This document shows, piece after piece, positions 27,651 through 36,752 of a stretch of 64,000 nt of DNA. Origin of the DNA: Arthrobacter sp. OAP107 (GTDB taxonomy: Bacteria; Actinomycetota; Actinomycetes; Actinomycetales; Micrococcaceae); NCBI RefSeq assembly GCF_040546765.1, contig NZ_JBEPOK010000001.1, positions 1,550,001-1,614,000 of the forward strand, in the 5' to 3' direction. The position numbers and the translations under genes were made by a program. How positions within the stretch are numbered: the first letter of the stretch is position 1; the number at the start of each line of letters is the position of its first letter. Under the pieces are notes generated by a model. The model made no database searches and had not been told where the DNA came from. It saw only the letters and a program-made list of their open reading frames with translations.

Positions 27651-28976
27651 CTAGTGCTTGTCCTGGCGGACGATGTAGATCTCCTTGATCAGCAGCAGGG
27701 TGGCAGCCGCCGTCGGGATGGCAATCAGTGCGCCCAGGACGCCGAGCAGGCTGCCGCCGGCAATGACGGAGATGACGGCGACGGCGCCGGGCACCGCCAC
27801 GGCCTTCTGCATGATGCGCGGCGAGATGAAGTACGCCTCGAACTGCAGGTAGGCGAAGTAGCAGATGGCGTAGGCCAGGGCGGACTGCCACCCCAGCGTC
27901 AGGGTGATCAGGACGACCACCACGCCGGCGATCAGGCCGCCGACCAGCGGAATGAAGGCCAGCAACGCCACGACGAACGTCAGCAGCACGGCGAATGGCA
28001 CGCCGATGATGGACATGACGATGAAGGCGAAGGTGGCGTTCAGCAGGGCGACCACGGCCTGGCCGATGACGTAGTTGCCCACGGAGCGGCTGATCTCTTC
28101 GGACAGTGCCTCGACCCTCGGCCGGCGGGATCGCGGTGCCAGCCGGTAGCCCCATTTCTTCATTGCAGGCAGGGCGGCCAGGAAGTACAGGCTGAGCACC
28201 AGCACGATCAAGGTGCCGAACAGGCCGTTGGCCACCGTCGAGCCGAAGCCGACGACGCCGCCGAAGATGCCGCTCATGGCCTCCGGGTTCTTGACGAACT
28301 TGTCCAGTTCCTCGGTGATGCGGTCACGGACGCCGAACTGGTTGTCCACGGTCCGGAAGAAATCTGAATTGACGAAGTCGCGCACCCACACCGGGGCCTG
28401 CTGCACGAGCTCGGTCACCTGCTCCACGATCGTGGGGATGAGGGTTGCAAAGAAGCCGACGACGGCGAGCATCAGCACGGACACGGACACGAGGATGCCG
28501 GCGGGCCGGGGGATCTTCCGTCCTTCCAGCCAGCGGACTACCGGGTCCAGGCCCAGGGCGATGAACAGGGCCGCCACGATCCAGAGCAGGAGCTGGGTGG
28601 TGTGGGAGCCGATCCAGTAGACCAACAGGGCCAGGCCCACACCCACGGTGCCCATGAACCCCAGGTACAGGGGGTGCTGGGCCGAGATGCGGGGGCCGGG
28701 GGAACCGAACCGTGCGGTGTCCGCGGTCTCGCCGGCCTCTTCGGTCTCAAGGTTGTCCGGATGCTCCGGCGGGAACTCAAACCTGAGCCTGGGCTGCGCG
28801 CCGGGGATGGGCTGGCGCAGACGCCTCAATACGGCGCCCAGGGCAGCAGGGCGGCCCTTCGCCTTCGCGGAAGTGTCCTGTGCTGCAGTTTCCCGGGGCG
28901 CGTGCAGGCTCTGCGGGGAGTCGGCGTCGGGCAGATCTTCGGGGCCGCGCTTGGACGGATCCGTGTGTTCAGTCAC
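27651..28976 (-). CDS. AI-2E family transporter (TqsA/YdiK-like)
   Basis: 441-residue membrane protein. About 110 hydrophilic residues come first, then eight or so hydrophobic segments, with the long loop VEQVTELVQQAPVWVRDFVN and the signature GVPFAVLLTFVVALLAFIPLVGGLIAG near residue 360. Members export small molecules or ions; the AI-2 name comes from one E. coli paralogue and should not be taken as the substrate. GTG start at 28976. It is convergent with the hydrolase gene. Confidence 0.85.
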   Translation of the reverse strand: MTEHTDPSKRGPEDLPDADSPQSLHAPRETAAQDTSAKAKGRPAALGAVLRRLRQPIPGAQPRLRFEFPPEHPDNLETEEAGETADTARFGSPGPRISAQHPLYLGFMGTVGVGLALLVYWIGSHTTQLLLWIVAALFIALGLDPVVRWLEGRKIPRPAGILVSVSVLMLAVVGFFATLIPTIVEQVTELVQQAPVWVRDFVNSDFFRTVDNQFGVRDRITEELDKFVKNPEAMSGIFGGVVGFGSTVANGLFGTLIVLVLSLYFLAALPAMKKWGYRLAPRSRRPRVEALSEEISRSVGNYVIGQAVVALLNATFAFIVMSIIGVPFAVLLTFVVALLAFIPLVGGLIAGVVVVLITLTLGWQSALAYAICYFAYLQFEAYFISPRIMQKAVAVPGAVAVISVIAGGSLLGVLGALIAIPTAAATLLLIKEIYIVRQDKH

Positions 28977-29130
28977 TGCTTTTTGATGCCTTTACCGTAC
29001 GTGGCGCCGCGGCTGCGGGCCGGGTGTGATGATCATCGCAAACACTATCAGCAGCCTTGTGAATAACCGGGCGGGCGGCGTTTCGCCGGAGTGGCAGCGG
29101 GGGCCCCGCACCCCCCGATCCGGCCTATTG

Positions 29131-29146
29131 GTAACAAAACGGTTAC
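29131..29146. promoter_or_regulatory. Short inverted repeat in the divergent region at 29.1 kb
   Basis: GTAAC and GTTAC flank the 6-nt spacer AAAACG, 23 nt before the ATG at 29169. It could be an operator; no regulator is evident nearby. Confidence 0.3.
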
Positions 29147-29168
29147 TATTGAGGCTAAACCCCCGCTG

Positions 29169-30932
29169 ATGATAGGTATTCCTTTGCGTTTCAAGACTGC
29201 AGTTGCACTTGTGCTGCTCGGCCTCCTGACACTGCTGGCCGGCATCGGGCAGAAGACCTTCTGGGCTCCCGCCGAGACAGTGACGGCAACGGCTTCCGCC
29301 GGCGAAGCCGCGCCCCTGACCGTTATCGACCAGAAGCTGCGCACCGTCGACGGCGGAACGGTCACCATCAAGGTGAAGGGCGAGGGCAGCTTCCTGCTCG
29401 CGGCAGGACGCCCGGATGACGTCGATGCCTGGGTGGGCAAGACCGCCCACAACACGGTCACCGGAGTCTCGGACGACAAGAAGTCGCTGCAGGTGAAGCA
29501 CACTGACGGCGAGGCCACCGCGCCGTCGCCGGCCGGCTCCGACCTCTGGGTCAGCAGCGAGAACGCCAGCGGCGAACTGGACTACACCTGGTCCGCCCCG
29601 GCCGACGGCGACTGGTCCCTGCTGCTTGCAGCGGACGGAAAGAAGCCCGCGCCGTCGTCCATCTCCATGACGTTCCCCAACGACACCTCCATGCCGTGGG
29701 CCGTGCCGCTCATGGTCCTCGGTGGGCTCCTGATCCTGGCCGGCGGAGCGCTGCTGGTCCTCAAGCCCAAGAGCGGGGCACCCCGCGGCGGCGGGTCCTC
29801 CGACGGTGGATCCCCAAGCAGCGGCCCGGCCGGCAAGGGTGCTGAGAAGCAGGGCAGCCTGTTCGCGCGGCGCGCCCGCGCCAAGGCGGCAGCCAAGGCC
29901 GGTGAACGGTCCTCCTCCGCACGGCTCAGCGTGGTGGTCGCGGCCACCACCGCCGCCGTCCTCGCCGGCACCGCAGCTGCCGCGCAGGCCACCACTTCGT
30001 CTGCCCCGGCGTCGACGTCCACGGCCAGCGCATCGCCCGCGGCCAGCGGCACGCCGGTGGTCCTGGACGCCCAGTTCCGCCGCATCCTGGAGCAGGTGGC
30101 CAGCGCCACCGACGCCGGCGACGCCGCCAAGGACGCCAAGAAGCTTGCCGCCCGCGTTGCCGGGACGGAGCTCGAGGTCCGCACCCAGAACTACAAGATC
30201 AGGTCCCGCGTGGCCTCCTACGACGCCCGCATGCCCGTGCGCTCCACAAAGCTGCTGACGACGGTGGTCACGGACAAGCGCGAATGGCCGCGCTCCGTCC
30301 TCGCCGTCACGCAGGGCGAGGGCAACGTTGTGCCGCAGCTGCTCACGCTCGTGCAGACTTCCCCGCGGGACAACTACAAGCTCGTGGGCACCTCGCCGCT
30401 GCAGCCCGGCACCACCTTCCCGGCGATCGTACGCGGCGGCACGGAGTCGCTTGCCGCAGGCGATAAGTCCGGCCTCCTCTACAGCGGGCAGGAAGCGCTC
30501 GCAGGACTGGCCGACCGGCTGACCAAGTCCAACTCCACGTTCAAGAGCAAGCTGGTGGAAGGGGAGTCATCCCCGTACATTGCGGACACGCTGTCCTACC
30601 AGGCTGACATTGTGAAGGACGGCGTCGACGGCAAGTTCGCGTTCACGCACAAGGTGGTTCCGGAGAGCACTGTGGTGTTCCGGACGGAGGACGGCGGGGC
30701 CCTGGTCCTTGGCCGCCTGACCTTCAACTTCGACGGCACCCCCAAGGCCGAAGGCGACAAGCTGTCCATCGGCAACGATGCGGCCGTCCTCGCCGGCGGC
30801 AAGGAGACCACCACCGGCATGGTGCTGAAGTTCGCCGAATCCGTGGCCGTGTACGTGCCGCCGGCCGACTCGAAGGACCCCATGAAGCTCGTGGCTGCCA
30901 CCCGCGGACTGGTTGGCGCCAGCTTCAAGTAG
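29169..30932 (+). CDS. Two-helix membrane-anchored protein of unknown function
   Basis: 587 residues from ATG 29169 (an in-frame TTG at 29184 is also possible). A first hydrophobic helix (VALVLLGLLTLLAGIG) follows at once, then a beta-rich extracytoplasmic domain of about 140 residues, a second helix (WAVPLMVLGGLLILAGGALL), a Gly/Ser/Lys-rich linker with ARRARAKAAAKAGER, a third hydrophobic or signal-like stretch (LSVVVAATTAAVLAGTAAAA) and a C-terminal domain of about 280 residues (VVLDAQFRRILEQVASATDA). The mixed layout resembles two secreted domains facing outward. I do not recognise the family. A perfect hairpin follows it. Confidence 0.75.
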   Translation: MIGIPLRFKTAVALVLLGLLTLLAGIGQKTFWAPAETVTATASAGEAAPLTVIDQKLRTVDGGTVTIKVKGEGSFLLAAGRPDDVDAWVGKTAHNTVTGVSDDKKSLQVKHTDGEATAPSPAGSDLWVSSENASGELDYTWSAPADGDWSLLLAADGKKPAPSSISMTFPNDTSMPWAVPLMVLGGLLILAGGALLVLKPKSGAPRGGGSSDGGSPSSGPAGKGAEKQGSLFARRARAKAAAKAGERSSSARLSVVVAATTAAVLAGTAAAAQATTSSAPASTSTASASPAASGTPVVLDAQFRRILEQVASATDAGDAAKDAKKLAARVAGTELEVRTQNYKIRSRVASYDARMPVRSTKLLTTVVTDKREWPRSVLAVTQGEGNVVPQLLTLVQTSPRDNYKLVGTSPLQPGTTFPAIVRGGTESLAAGDKSGLLYSGQEALAGLADRLTKSNSTFKSKLVEGESSPYIADTLSYQADIVKDGVDGKFAFTHKVVPESTVVFRTEDGGALVLGRLTFNFDGTPKAEGDKLSIGNDAAVLAGGKETTTGMVLKFAESVAVYVPPADSKDPMKLVAATRGLVGASFK

Positions 30933-30963
30933 GGAAGGGGTTTTCCTCAACCCGCCGTCACTT

Positions 30964-30993
30964 GAGCGGCCGCGGTGCTTACCGCGGCCGCTC
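30964..30993 (+). terminator. Perfect hairpin after the unknown membrane protein gene
   Basis: GAGCGGCCGCGGT and ACCGCGGCCGCTC form a 13-bp perfect stem around GCTT. Only a short T/G stretch follows. The -10 box of the next gene begins 8 nt later, so its -35 region lies inside the hairpin. Confidence 0.6.
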
Positions 30994-31000
30994 TTGTGGC

Positions 31001-31006
31001 TAGAGT
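31001..31006 (+). promoter_or_regulatory. -10 box of the CnoX-like gene (leaderless)
   Basis: TAGAGT lies 7 nt before ATG 31014. Confidence 0.5.
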
Positions 31007-31013
31007 GGGAGCT

Positions 31014-32000
31014 ATGAGTTCGCCAGCTTCCCGCCCTGTCCCTCCGGCCGCGAGCCAGCTTAACCTTCGCGGCGCCGTCGATCTCTCCTCCCTCAAGCAG
31101 CGGCCGGCGCCGCCGACCAGTGGCCCCGCGGCAGGCGACGCACAGTCCCCGCCGGCCCAACAGGGCGACGGCGGACCCGCCCTCCGGGTGGACGTCACCG
31201 AGGCAAACTTCCAGAGCCTGATCGAGCTGTCCGCCCAGGTGCCCGTGGTGTTCGTCCTCTGGGCCGCCTATTCGCCTGAATCGGCCGGCGTGCTGGATGT
31301 GCTTGACCGGAACATCCAGAGCTACGGCGGCCGGCTGGTCCTCGCAGCTGCGGACGTCGAAGCGTTTCCCCAGCTGGCCCAGGCCTTCCAGGTGCAGGCC
31401 ATCCCCACGGCTGTGGCCGTCATCAAGGGCCAGCCGGTTCCGCTCTTCCAGGGCGGCGCGGACGAAGAGCAGATCCGCCCCCTGCTGGACGAACTTCTCA
31501 CGGTTGCCGCTGCCAACGGGGTGACCGGCAACGTCGGAGGCGGCGCGGGTACCTCTGAAGAACCCGGTCCGGCCCCTCTGCCGCCGCTTCACCAGAAGGC
31601 TTTCGACGCCATAGAAGAGGGCGACTACGCCGCAGCGGCGGCTGCCTACCGGCAGGCGCTCGCCGAGATGCCGGCGGACGCGGAGGCCAAGGCCGGCCTG
31701 GCACAGGTGGAACTCATGGAACGCCTGCAGAGCCTTTCCGGACCTGAGGGTGAGGCCATGCGCCAGCTCGCGGCGGATGAGCCTGACAACCTGACGGCCC
31801 AGCTGGGCGTGGCGGATCTCGATCTGGCGGGCGGCCACGTGGAGGATGCCCTGAACCGCGTGGTCGCGTTCATCGGCAGGAACTTCGGGCCGGAACGCGA
31901 ATCCGCCCGCGTGCGCCTGCTCGAGCTGTTCGAAGTTGTCGGCAGCACGGACGAACGCGTGGGCAAGGCCCGCCAGGCGCTGGCACGGGTGCTGTTTTAG
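31014..32000 (+). CDS. Thioredoxin-domain plus TPR protein (CnoX/YbbN-like)
   Basis: 328 residues: a Pro-rich N-terminus, a thioredoxin fold (about 55-160: TEANFQSLIELSAQVPVVFVLWAAYSPES) and C-terminal tetratricopeptide-like helices (LPPLHQKAFDAIEEGDYAAA, AKAGLAQVELMERL). The usual CxxC is replaced by YSPE, so it should not act as a disulfide reductase; CnoX-type proteins are holdases that pass oxidised clients to chaperones. ATG 31014 is supported by the -10 box. Its stop overlaps the next gene by one base. Confidence 0.85.
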   Translation: MSSPASRPVPPAASQLNLRGAVDLSSLKQRPAPPTSGPAAGDAQSPPAQQGDGGPALRVDVTEANFQSLIELSAQVPVVFVLWAAYSPESAGVLDVLDRNIQSYGGRLVLAAADVEAFPQLAQAFQVQAIPTAVAVIKGQPVPLFQGGADEEQIRPLLDELLTVAAANGVTGNVGGGAGTSEEPGPAPLPPLHQKAFDAIEEGDYAAAAAAYRQALAEMPADAEAKAGLAQVELMERLQSLSGPEGEAMRQLAADEPDNLTAQLGVADLDLAGGHVEDALNRVVAFIGRNFGPERESARVRLLELFEVVGSTDERVGKARQALARVLF

Positions 32001-33103
32001 TGGCGGTGCCCGCGCTGTTCCGGCCCCTGGTGCTGCGTTCCCTGGAACTGCAGCACCGCGGGTGGGTTTCGCCGATGTGCCAGTACAGCTGTGAACCCGA
32101 CGAGGCGCCCGGTGTGCCCAACGACTGGCACCTCATGCATCTCGGATCGTTCGCCGCCGGGGGAGCCGCCCTCATCCTGACCGAGGCTGCGGCAGTCAAT
32201 GCCCAAGGGCGCATCAGTCCGCGCGACGCGGGGCTGTACAACGACGAGCAGGCGCTGGCGTGGGAGCGGATCGTCCGCTTCGTGCACCGCCACGGCGCGG
32301 CGGGCACCAAGATCGGTGCCCAGCTCGCCCATGCAGGACGGAAAGCGTCCACGTACTGGCCGTTTTCCGGCCAAAGCGGATCAGTCCCGGCGTCCGACGG
32401 CGGATGGAAAACAGTAGGGCCGAGCGACCAGGCGTTCGACGGCTACGCGCCGCCCGCCGCCATGACCGAGGATGACATCCAGCGCGTCATCACCGATTTC
32501 GCCGCCGCAGCGGCCCGTGCCGTGGACATCGGCTTCGACACCATCGAACTGCACGGTGCCCACGGATACCTCCTCCACGAGTTCCAGAGCCCCCTGATCA
32601 ATGACCGCACAGACTCCTGGGGCGGCCATGCGGAGGGGCGGAACCGGCTGACCCTGGCCGTCGTCGATGCGGTGCGCAACGTCATCCCCGACTCCATGCC
32701 GCTGCTGCTTCGCATTTCGGCCACCGACTGGGCAGAGGGCGGAATCAGCGTCGAGGATTCGGTCAGCCTGGCCGCGCAGGCCGCCGAGCGGGGCGTGGAC
32801 CTGGTCGACGTGTCCAGCGGCGGGGCCGTGGCGCACCAGAAGATCCAGCCTGGGCCGGGCTACCAGACCGACTTCGCGGCCCGGATCCGCCGCGAAACAG
32901 GAGTCGCCACCGGCACCGTCGGGCTGCTGACGTCTCCGGACCAGGCGGAGCATGTGGTGGCCACCGGACAGGCAGACGGCGTCTTCATCGCCCGGGCGGC
33001 ACTGCGGGATCCGCACTGGTGGCTCCGGGCCGCCTTTGAACTCGGCCACGACCTGCGGTGGGCGCCGCAGTATGAACGGGCCGTGCCGCGGCGTGCTTTT
33101 TAG
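32000..33103 (+). CDS. NADH:flavin oxidoreductase / Old Yellow Enzyme family (YqjM-like)
   Basis: 367-residue FMN-dependent ene-reductase fold. The YqjM-class cysteine is in SPMCQYSCE, the substrate-binding His pair region is ELHGAHGYLLHEFQSPLIN, and TDSWGGHAEGRNRL and the phosphate loop VGLLTSPDQAEHV are present. Such enzymes reduce activated C=C bonds of unsaturated aldehydes, ketones or nitro compounds; the physiological substrate is unknown. The GTG start overlaps the TAG of the CnoX-like gene, so stress-related co-expression is likely. Confidence 0.9.
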   Translation: MAVPALFRPLVLRSLELQHRGWVSPMCQYSCEPDEAPGVPNDWHLMHLGSFAAGGAALILTEAAAVNAQGRISPRDAGLYNDEQALAWERIVRFVHRHGAAGTKIGAQLAHAGRKASTYWPFSGQSGSVPASDGGWKTVGPSDQAFDGYAPPAAMTEDDIQRVITDFAAAAARAVDIGFDTIELHGAHGYLLHEFQSPLINDRTDSWGGHAEGRNRLTLAVVDAVRNVIPDSMPLLLRISATDWAEGGISVEDSVSLAAQAAERGVDLVDVSSGGAVAHQKIQPGPGYQTDFAARIRRETGVATGTVGLLTSPDQAEHVVATGQADGVFIARAALRDPHWWLRAAFELGHDLRWAPQYERAVPRRAF

Positions 33104-33176
33104 GCGTGTTTTCCGGCAGTCGCATGTTCTGAGTTTCTACTCCTTCCGGAGGATCCCCCTGGCCGCAGGGCGCGGC

Positions 33177-33182
33177 TAGGGT
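33177..33182 (+). promoter_or_regulatory. -10 box of the ABC transporter genes (leaderless)
   Basis: TAGGGT lies 6 nt before ATG 33189. Confidence 0.45.
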
Positions 33183-33188
33183 GAGTGC

Positions 33189-33953
33189 ATGAGCACTCCC
33201 TTAACAGCCCTCTCGATCAGGGGGCTTGCCAAGCGCTTCGGCACCAAGATCGCTGTGGACGGCATCAGCCTCGACGTTCCCGCCGGTTCGTTTTTCGGCA
33301 TTGTCGGGCCCAACGGCGCCGGCAAGACCACCACCCTCTCCATGGCCACGGGCCTCCTCCGCCCGGATTTCGGAACGGCCGTGGTCCACGGGGTGGACGT
33401 CTGGGCGCAGCCGCTGGAAGCCAAGAAGCTGATGGGGATCCTGCCGGACGGGGTGCGGCTCTTTGACCGGCTCAGCGGTGAGCAGCTGGTCACGTACGCC
33501 GGGCTGCTCCGGGGCATGGGCAGGGACGTGGTGGCTGCCCGGGTGCGGGAGCTGCTCGCGGCTTTGGACCTCAGCCAGGACGCCGGGACCCTGGTGGTGG
33601 ATTACTCCGCCGGCATGACCAAGAAAATTGCGCTGGCCTCAGCACTGATCCATGCGCCGAAGGTCCTCGTGCTGGATGAGCCCTTCGAATCCGTGGATCC
33701 CGTCTCCGCGGCCAACATCAGGGACATCCTGGACAGGTACGTGGCCTCGGGCGGCACCGTGATCGTCTCCAGCCACGTGATGGACCTCGTGCAGCGGATG
33801 TGCGACCACGTGGCCGTGATTGCCGGCGGCCGGATCCTGGCCGCCGGCACGATCGACCAGGTGCGCGCCGGAGCCACCCTGGAGGAACGGTTCGTGCAGC
33901 TCGTGGGAGGCCGCAGCCAGACGGAGGGGCTCGAATGGTTGCGCACCTCCTGA
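33189..33953 (+). CDS. ABC transporter ATP-binding protein
   Basis: 254-residue ATPase. Walker A GPNGAGKTT starts near residue 39, the signature region is unusual (DYSAGMTKKIALA in place of LSGGQ), Walker B is KVLVLDEPFESVDP and the H-loop VIVSSHVMD. The YSxGM signature is typical of drug- and peptide-export ATPases. The permease gene begins 19 nt before its stop, so the two form one exporter. Confidence 0.92.
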   Translation: MSTPLTALSIRGLAKRFGTKIAVDGISLDVPAGSFFGIVGPNGAGKTTTLSMATGLLRPDFGTAVVHGVDVWAQPLEAKKLMGILPDGVRLFDRLSGEQLVTYAGLLRGMGRDVVAARVRELLAALDLSQDAGTLVVDYSAGMTKKIALASALIHAPKVLVLDEPFESVDPVSAANIRDILDRYVASGGTVIVSSHVMDLVQRMCDHVAVIAGGRILAAGTIDQVRAGATLEERFVQLVGGRSQTEGLEWLRTS

Positions 33954-35506
33954 GGCTGAAGCTCACGCTGCTGCGCAACGGCCTGCGGCGGAGCCCGTGG
34001 CAGCTGGTGGGCCTGGCCTTCGGCGGCCTGTATGCGCTCTTCTTCGTCGGCATGTGCGTGGTGCTGCTTGTCCTGCTCCGGCAGGAGGACCCGGGGCTCG
34101 CCCAGACCGTGGTGGTGCTTGCCGGCTCGGCAGCGCTGCTGGGCTGGGGAATTGTGCCGGTCATTGCCTCCGCCGTCGACATGACGCTGGACCCCGCCCG
34201 ATTTACGACGTCGGCCGTGCCCATGCCGCAGCTGCTGGCCGGCCTGGCGCTCGGCGGCCTCATCGGCATTCCGGGGCTGGCCACCTTGCTCGTCGCCCTG
34301 GGCACCGTGGTCACCTGGTCCCGCGGTGTGCTGCCCGCTGCGGGCGCGCTCGTGGGCGCCGTCCTGGGCGTGCTTACCTGCGTGGTGTTCTGCCGCGTGG
34401 TCACCACCGCCACGTCGAGCCTCGCGGCCTCACGCCGGTTCAAGGACGTCAGCGGCATCGCCTTCATGGTTCCCCTGGTCCTCCTGGGCCCGATCACCGC
34501 CGGCATTTTCCAAGGCGTGGCGGGTTCCGGGGCCTTCCTGTCCGACCTGGCCGGCAGGATCTCCTGGACGCCGCTGGGGGCCGCCTGGTCGCTGGGCGGC
34601 GACCTTGAAGCCGGACACACCGGCCCGGCCGCGCTCAAGCTGCTCATTGCCGTGGCCACGCTGGCCGGTCTTACCTGGTGCTGGAAGCTGCTGCTGGAAC
34701 GTGCCCTTGTCACGCCGCCCTACAGCGGAAGCAGCCGCCGGAAGGGCGGGCGGCTGGGGTTGTTCGCGCTCCTTCCCGCGACGCCGGCCGGTGCCGTCAC
34801 GGCGCGGGCCCTGACCTACTGGTTCCGTGACCCCAGGTATTCAGGCTCACTGGTGGTCATTCCGCTGCTGCCGGTGGTGCTGGCCTTTCAGGGGAGTCAG
34901 ACCAACGACTACGGCGTGCTGATGATCACCGGCCCGCTCACGGCGTTCCTGCTGGCGTGGTCCATCTCCGGGGATGTGTCCTACGACAACACCGCCTTTG
35001 CCCTCCATGTCGCCGCCGGCGTGCGTGGAGTCCACGACCGGCTGGGGCGGGCGCTGGCCTGCCTGGCGTTCGCGCTGCCCGCGGTGCTCATCCTGGCCAC
35101 CGTGCCGTTCTTCATCACAGGGGAATGGGCGTGGTGCCCCTCCATCCTGGGGATATCCGTTGGAGTGCTGCTGACCGGGCTGGGCCTGTCGTCCGTGGTG
35201 TCCGCCCGCTACACCATTGCCGTGCCGCTTCCCGGCGACAGCCCGTTCAAGAAGCCGCCGGGAAATGTGGGGCAGACCCTCGCCGTCCAGTTTGGCGGGA
35301 TGGGTGTCCTCCTGGTGCTGGTCCTCCCGGAGGCCGGGCTGGTCCTCGCCCAGGTGCTCACCGGTGAACCGCTGTTTGGCTGGATCAACCTGGCTCTTGG
35401 CCCCGTCCTGGGCGCGGCGCTGTTCGCCGTTGGAGTCCGGGTGGGCGGGCGGTGGCTCGATGCCCGCGGCCCGGAGCTCCTGGCCCAGGTCACAGTCAAC
35501 CGCTGA
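33935..35506 (+). CDS. ABC transporter permease
   Basis: 523 residues with about twelve hydrophobic segments, beginning MVAHLLRLKLTLLRNGLRRS, a short cytoplasmic N-terminus typical of ABC-2-like exporters. The ATG at 33935 lies inside the end of the ATPase gene (19-nt overlap); the longer open frame upstream is a shadow of that gene. No substrate can be named. It is partner of the preceding ATPase. Confidence 0.85.
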   Translation: MVAHLLRLKLTLLRNGLRRSPWQLVGLAFGGLYALFFVGMCVVLLVLLRQEDPGLAQTVVVLAGSAALLGWGIVPVIASAVDMTLDPARFTTSAVPMPQLLAGLALGGLIGIPGLATLLVALGTVVTWSRGVLPAAGALVGAVLGVLTCVVFCRVVTTATSSLAASRRFKDVSGIAFMVPLVLLGPITAGIFQGVAGSGAFLSDLAGRISWTPLGAAWSLGGDLEAGHTGPAALKLLIAVATLAGLTWCWKLLLERALVTPPYSGSSRRKGGRLGLFALLPATPAGAVTARALTYWFRDPRYSGSLVVIPLLPVVLAFQGSQTNDYGVLMITGPLTAFLLAWSISGDVSYDNTAFALHVAAGVRGVHDRLGRALACLAFALPAVLILATVPFFITGEWAWCPSILGISVGVLLTGLGLSSVVSARYTIAVPLPGDSPFKKPPGNVGQTLAVQFGGMGVLLVLVLPEAGLVLAQVLTGEPLFGWINLALGPVLGAALFAVGVRVGGRWLDARGPELLAQVTVNR

Positions 35507-35576
35507 GAGCACGCAACCGCTGAAAAGTATCTGCCCGCGTGGTTGACTAACAGGACAGCCGAGAGAAAGGCCGAAC

Positions 35577-36359
35577 ATGGAGGTCGTCATACTTCCGGGC
35601 GCGAGGCAGATTGCCTCCCTCGTGGCGGATGCGGTGGAAAGCCTGCTGCGGGGCAAGCCCGACGCCGTGCTGGGGCTGGCCACGGGCTCCTCGCCGCTGC
35701 CGGTCTACGACGAACTCGCCCGGCGCCACGAGCAGGCCGGCCTGGACTTCAGCCGTGCTTACGGATTCACCCTTGATGAGTACGTCGGGCTGGAACCCGG
35801 CCACCCGGAGTCCTACCGGGAGGTCATCCGCCGCGACTTCGCGAACAGGGTCAACATCGACCCCGGGAACGTCCTTGGACCGGACGGCAGCGCCGCGGAC
35901 ATTCCGGCGGCCTGCCGGGGCTACGAGGACCGGATCAGGGAGCGCGGCGGGATCGACGTGCAGCTTCTGGGACTCGGCACCGACGGGCACATCGGCTTCA
36001 ACGAGCCGGGCTCGTCCTTGGCATCCCGGACCCGGATCAAGTCGCTCATCGAGCAGACCCGGCGCGACAACGCCCGCTTCTTCCTCAGCCTTGATGATGT
36101 TCCGCACCACGTGGTGACCCAGGGGCTGGGCACCATCCTCGAATCGAGGCACGCCATCCTGCTGGCCACGGGAGCGCAAAAGGCGCAGGCCGTCCACGAT
36201 CTGGTGGAGGGACCCCTCGCCGCGATCTGCCCTGCCTCGGTCCTCCAGCTGCACCCGCACGCCTCGATCGTGGTGGACGAGGCCGCGGCGTCCTCGCTCA
36301 AGCTCGCCGACTACTACCGGCACACCTACGACCACAAACCGGCGTGGCAGGGGCTGTGA
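35577..36359 (+). CDS. nagB: Glucosamine-6-phosphate deaminase
   Basis: Converts glucosamine-6-phosphate to fructose-6-phosphate and ammonia in amino-sugar catabolism. 260 residues. Signatures are GLATGSSPLPVY, GFTLDEYVGLEPGHPESY (catalytic Asp), LLGLGTDGHIGFNEPGSSL (His/Glu relay) and ALTGAQKA-type ILLATGAQKAQAVHD. AGAAAGG precedes the ATG. The gene stands alone here, without nagA. Confidence 0.93.
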   Translation: MEVVILPGARQIASLVADAVESLLRGKPDAVLGLATGSSPLPVYDELARRHEQAGLDFSRAYGFTLDEYVGLEPGHPESYREVIRRDFANRVNIDPGNVLGPDGSAADIPAACRGYEDRIRERGGIDVQLLGLGTDGHIGFNEPGSSLASRTRIKSLIEQTRRDNARFFLSLDDVPHHVVTQGLGTILESRHAILLATGAQKAQAVHDLVEGPLAAICPASVLQLHPHASIVVDEAAASSLKLADYYRHTYDHKPAWQGL

Positions 36360-36406
36360 CCGGAACCTGCGCCCGGGTCCTCCCGCAGCCGCACCTTCCG
36401 AACGGC

Positions 36407-36412
36407 TAAGAT
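36407..36412 (+). promoter_or_regulatory. -10 box of the DUF3039-helicase genes (leaderless)
   Basis: TAAGAT lies 7 nt before ATG 36420, which decides between four clustered ATG triplets. Confidence 0.5.
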
Positions 36413-36419
36413 GGATGCC

Positions 36420-36752
36420 ATGAGTAGCATGACGGATCCTCTCGACAACGACCCCATGCGTGAGCTTTCCGGCGCCGGATCGTCCACCGCAACCATTGAG
36501 CGCGAGGAACTGCGCCAGGAAGTGGAGCCCGGCGACCGTGAGCGCTTTGCACACTACGTGCGCAAGGAAAAGATCATGGAGTCCGCCATGACGGGCGAAC
36601 CGGTCATCGCGCTGTGCGGCAAGGTCTGGACGCCCGGACGGGATCCGCAGAAGTTCCCGGTATGCCCGATGTGCAAAGAGGTCTATGACGGCCTCCGCCC
36701 GGGCAACGACGGCGGCAGCGGGTCCGGCGGAGACTCAGGCAACAACAAATAG
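36420..36752 (+). CDS. DUF3039 protein
   Basis: 110-residue acidic protein. The conserved block is REELRQEVEPGDRERFAHYV, MTGEPVIALCGKVWTPGRDP and FPVCPMCKEVYDGLRPG: one Cys plus CPMC suggest a bound metal. The tail is Gly/Ser-rich. The family is actinobacterial and functionally unassigned. Its TAG overlaps the GTG of the helicase by one base, implying a shared task. The start at 36420 rather than 36411 is set by the -10 box. Confidence 0.85.
   Translation: MSSMTDPLDNDPMRELSGAGSSTATIEREELRQEVEPGDRERFAHYVRKEKIMESAMTGEPVIALCGKVWTPGRDPQKFPVCPMCKEVYDGLRPGNDGGSGSGGDSGNNK

Noticed and set aside
31500..31720. A CxxC redox centre in the thioredoxin-like protein
   Set aside because: The corresponding position reads YSPE and no cysteine pair is present, so no redox role is assigned.
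36411..36428. Earlier ATG codons (36411, 36415) as the DUF3039 start
   Set aside because: The first overlaps the -10 box and the second is out of frame; 36420 has the spacing seen at other leaderless genes.
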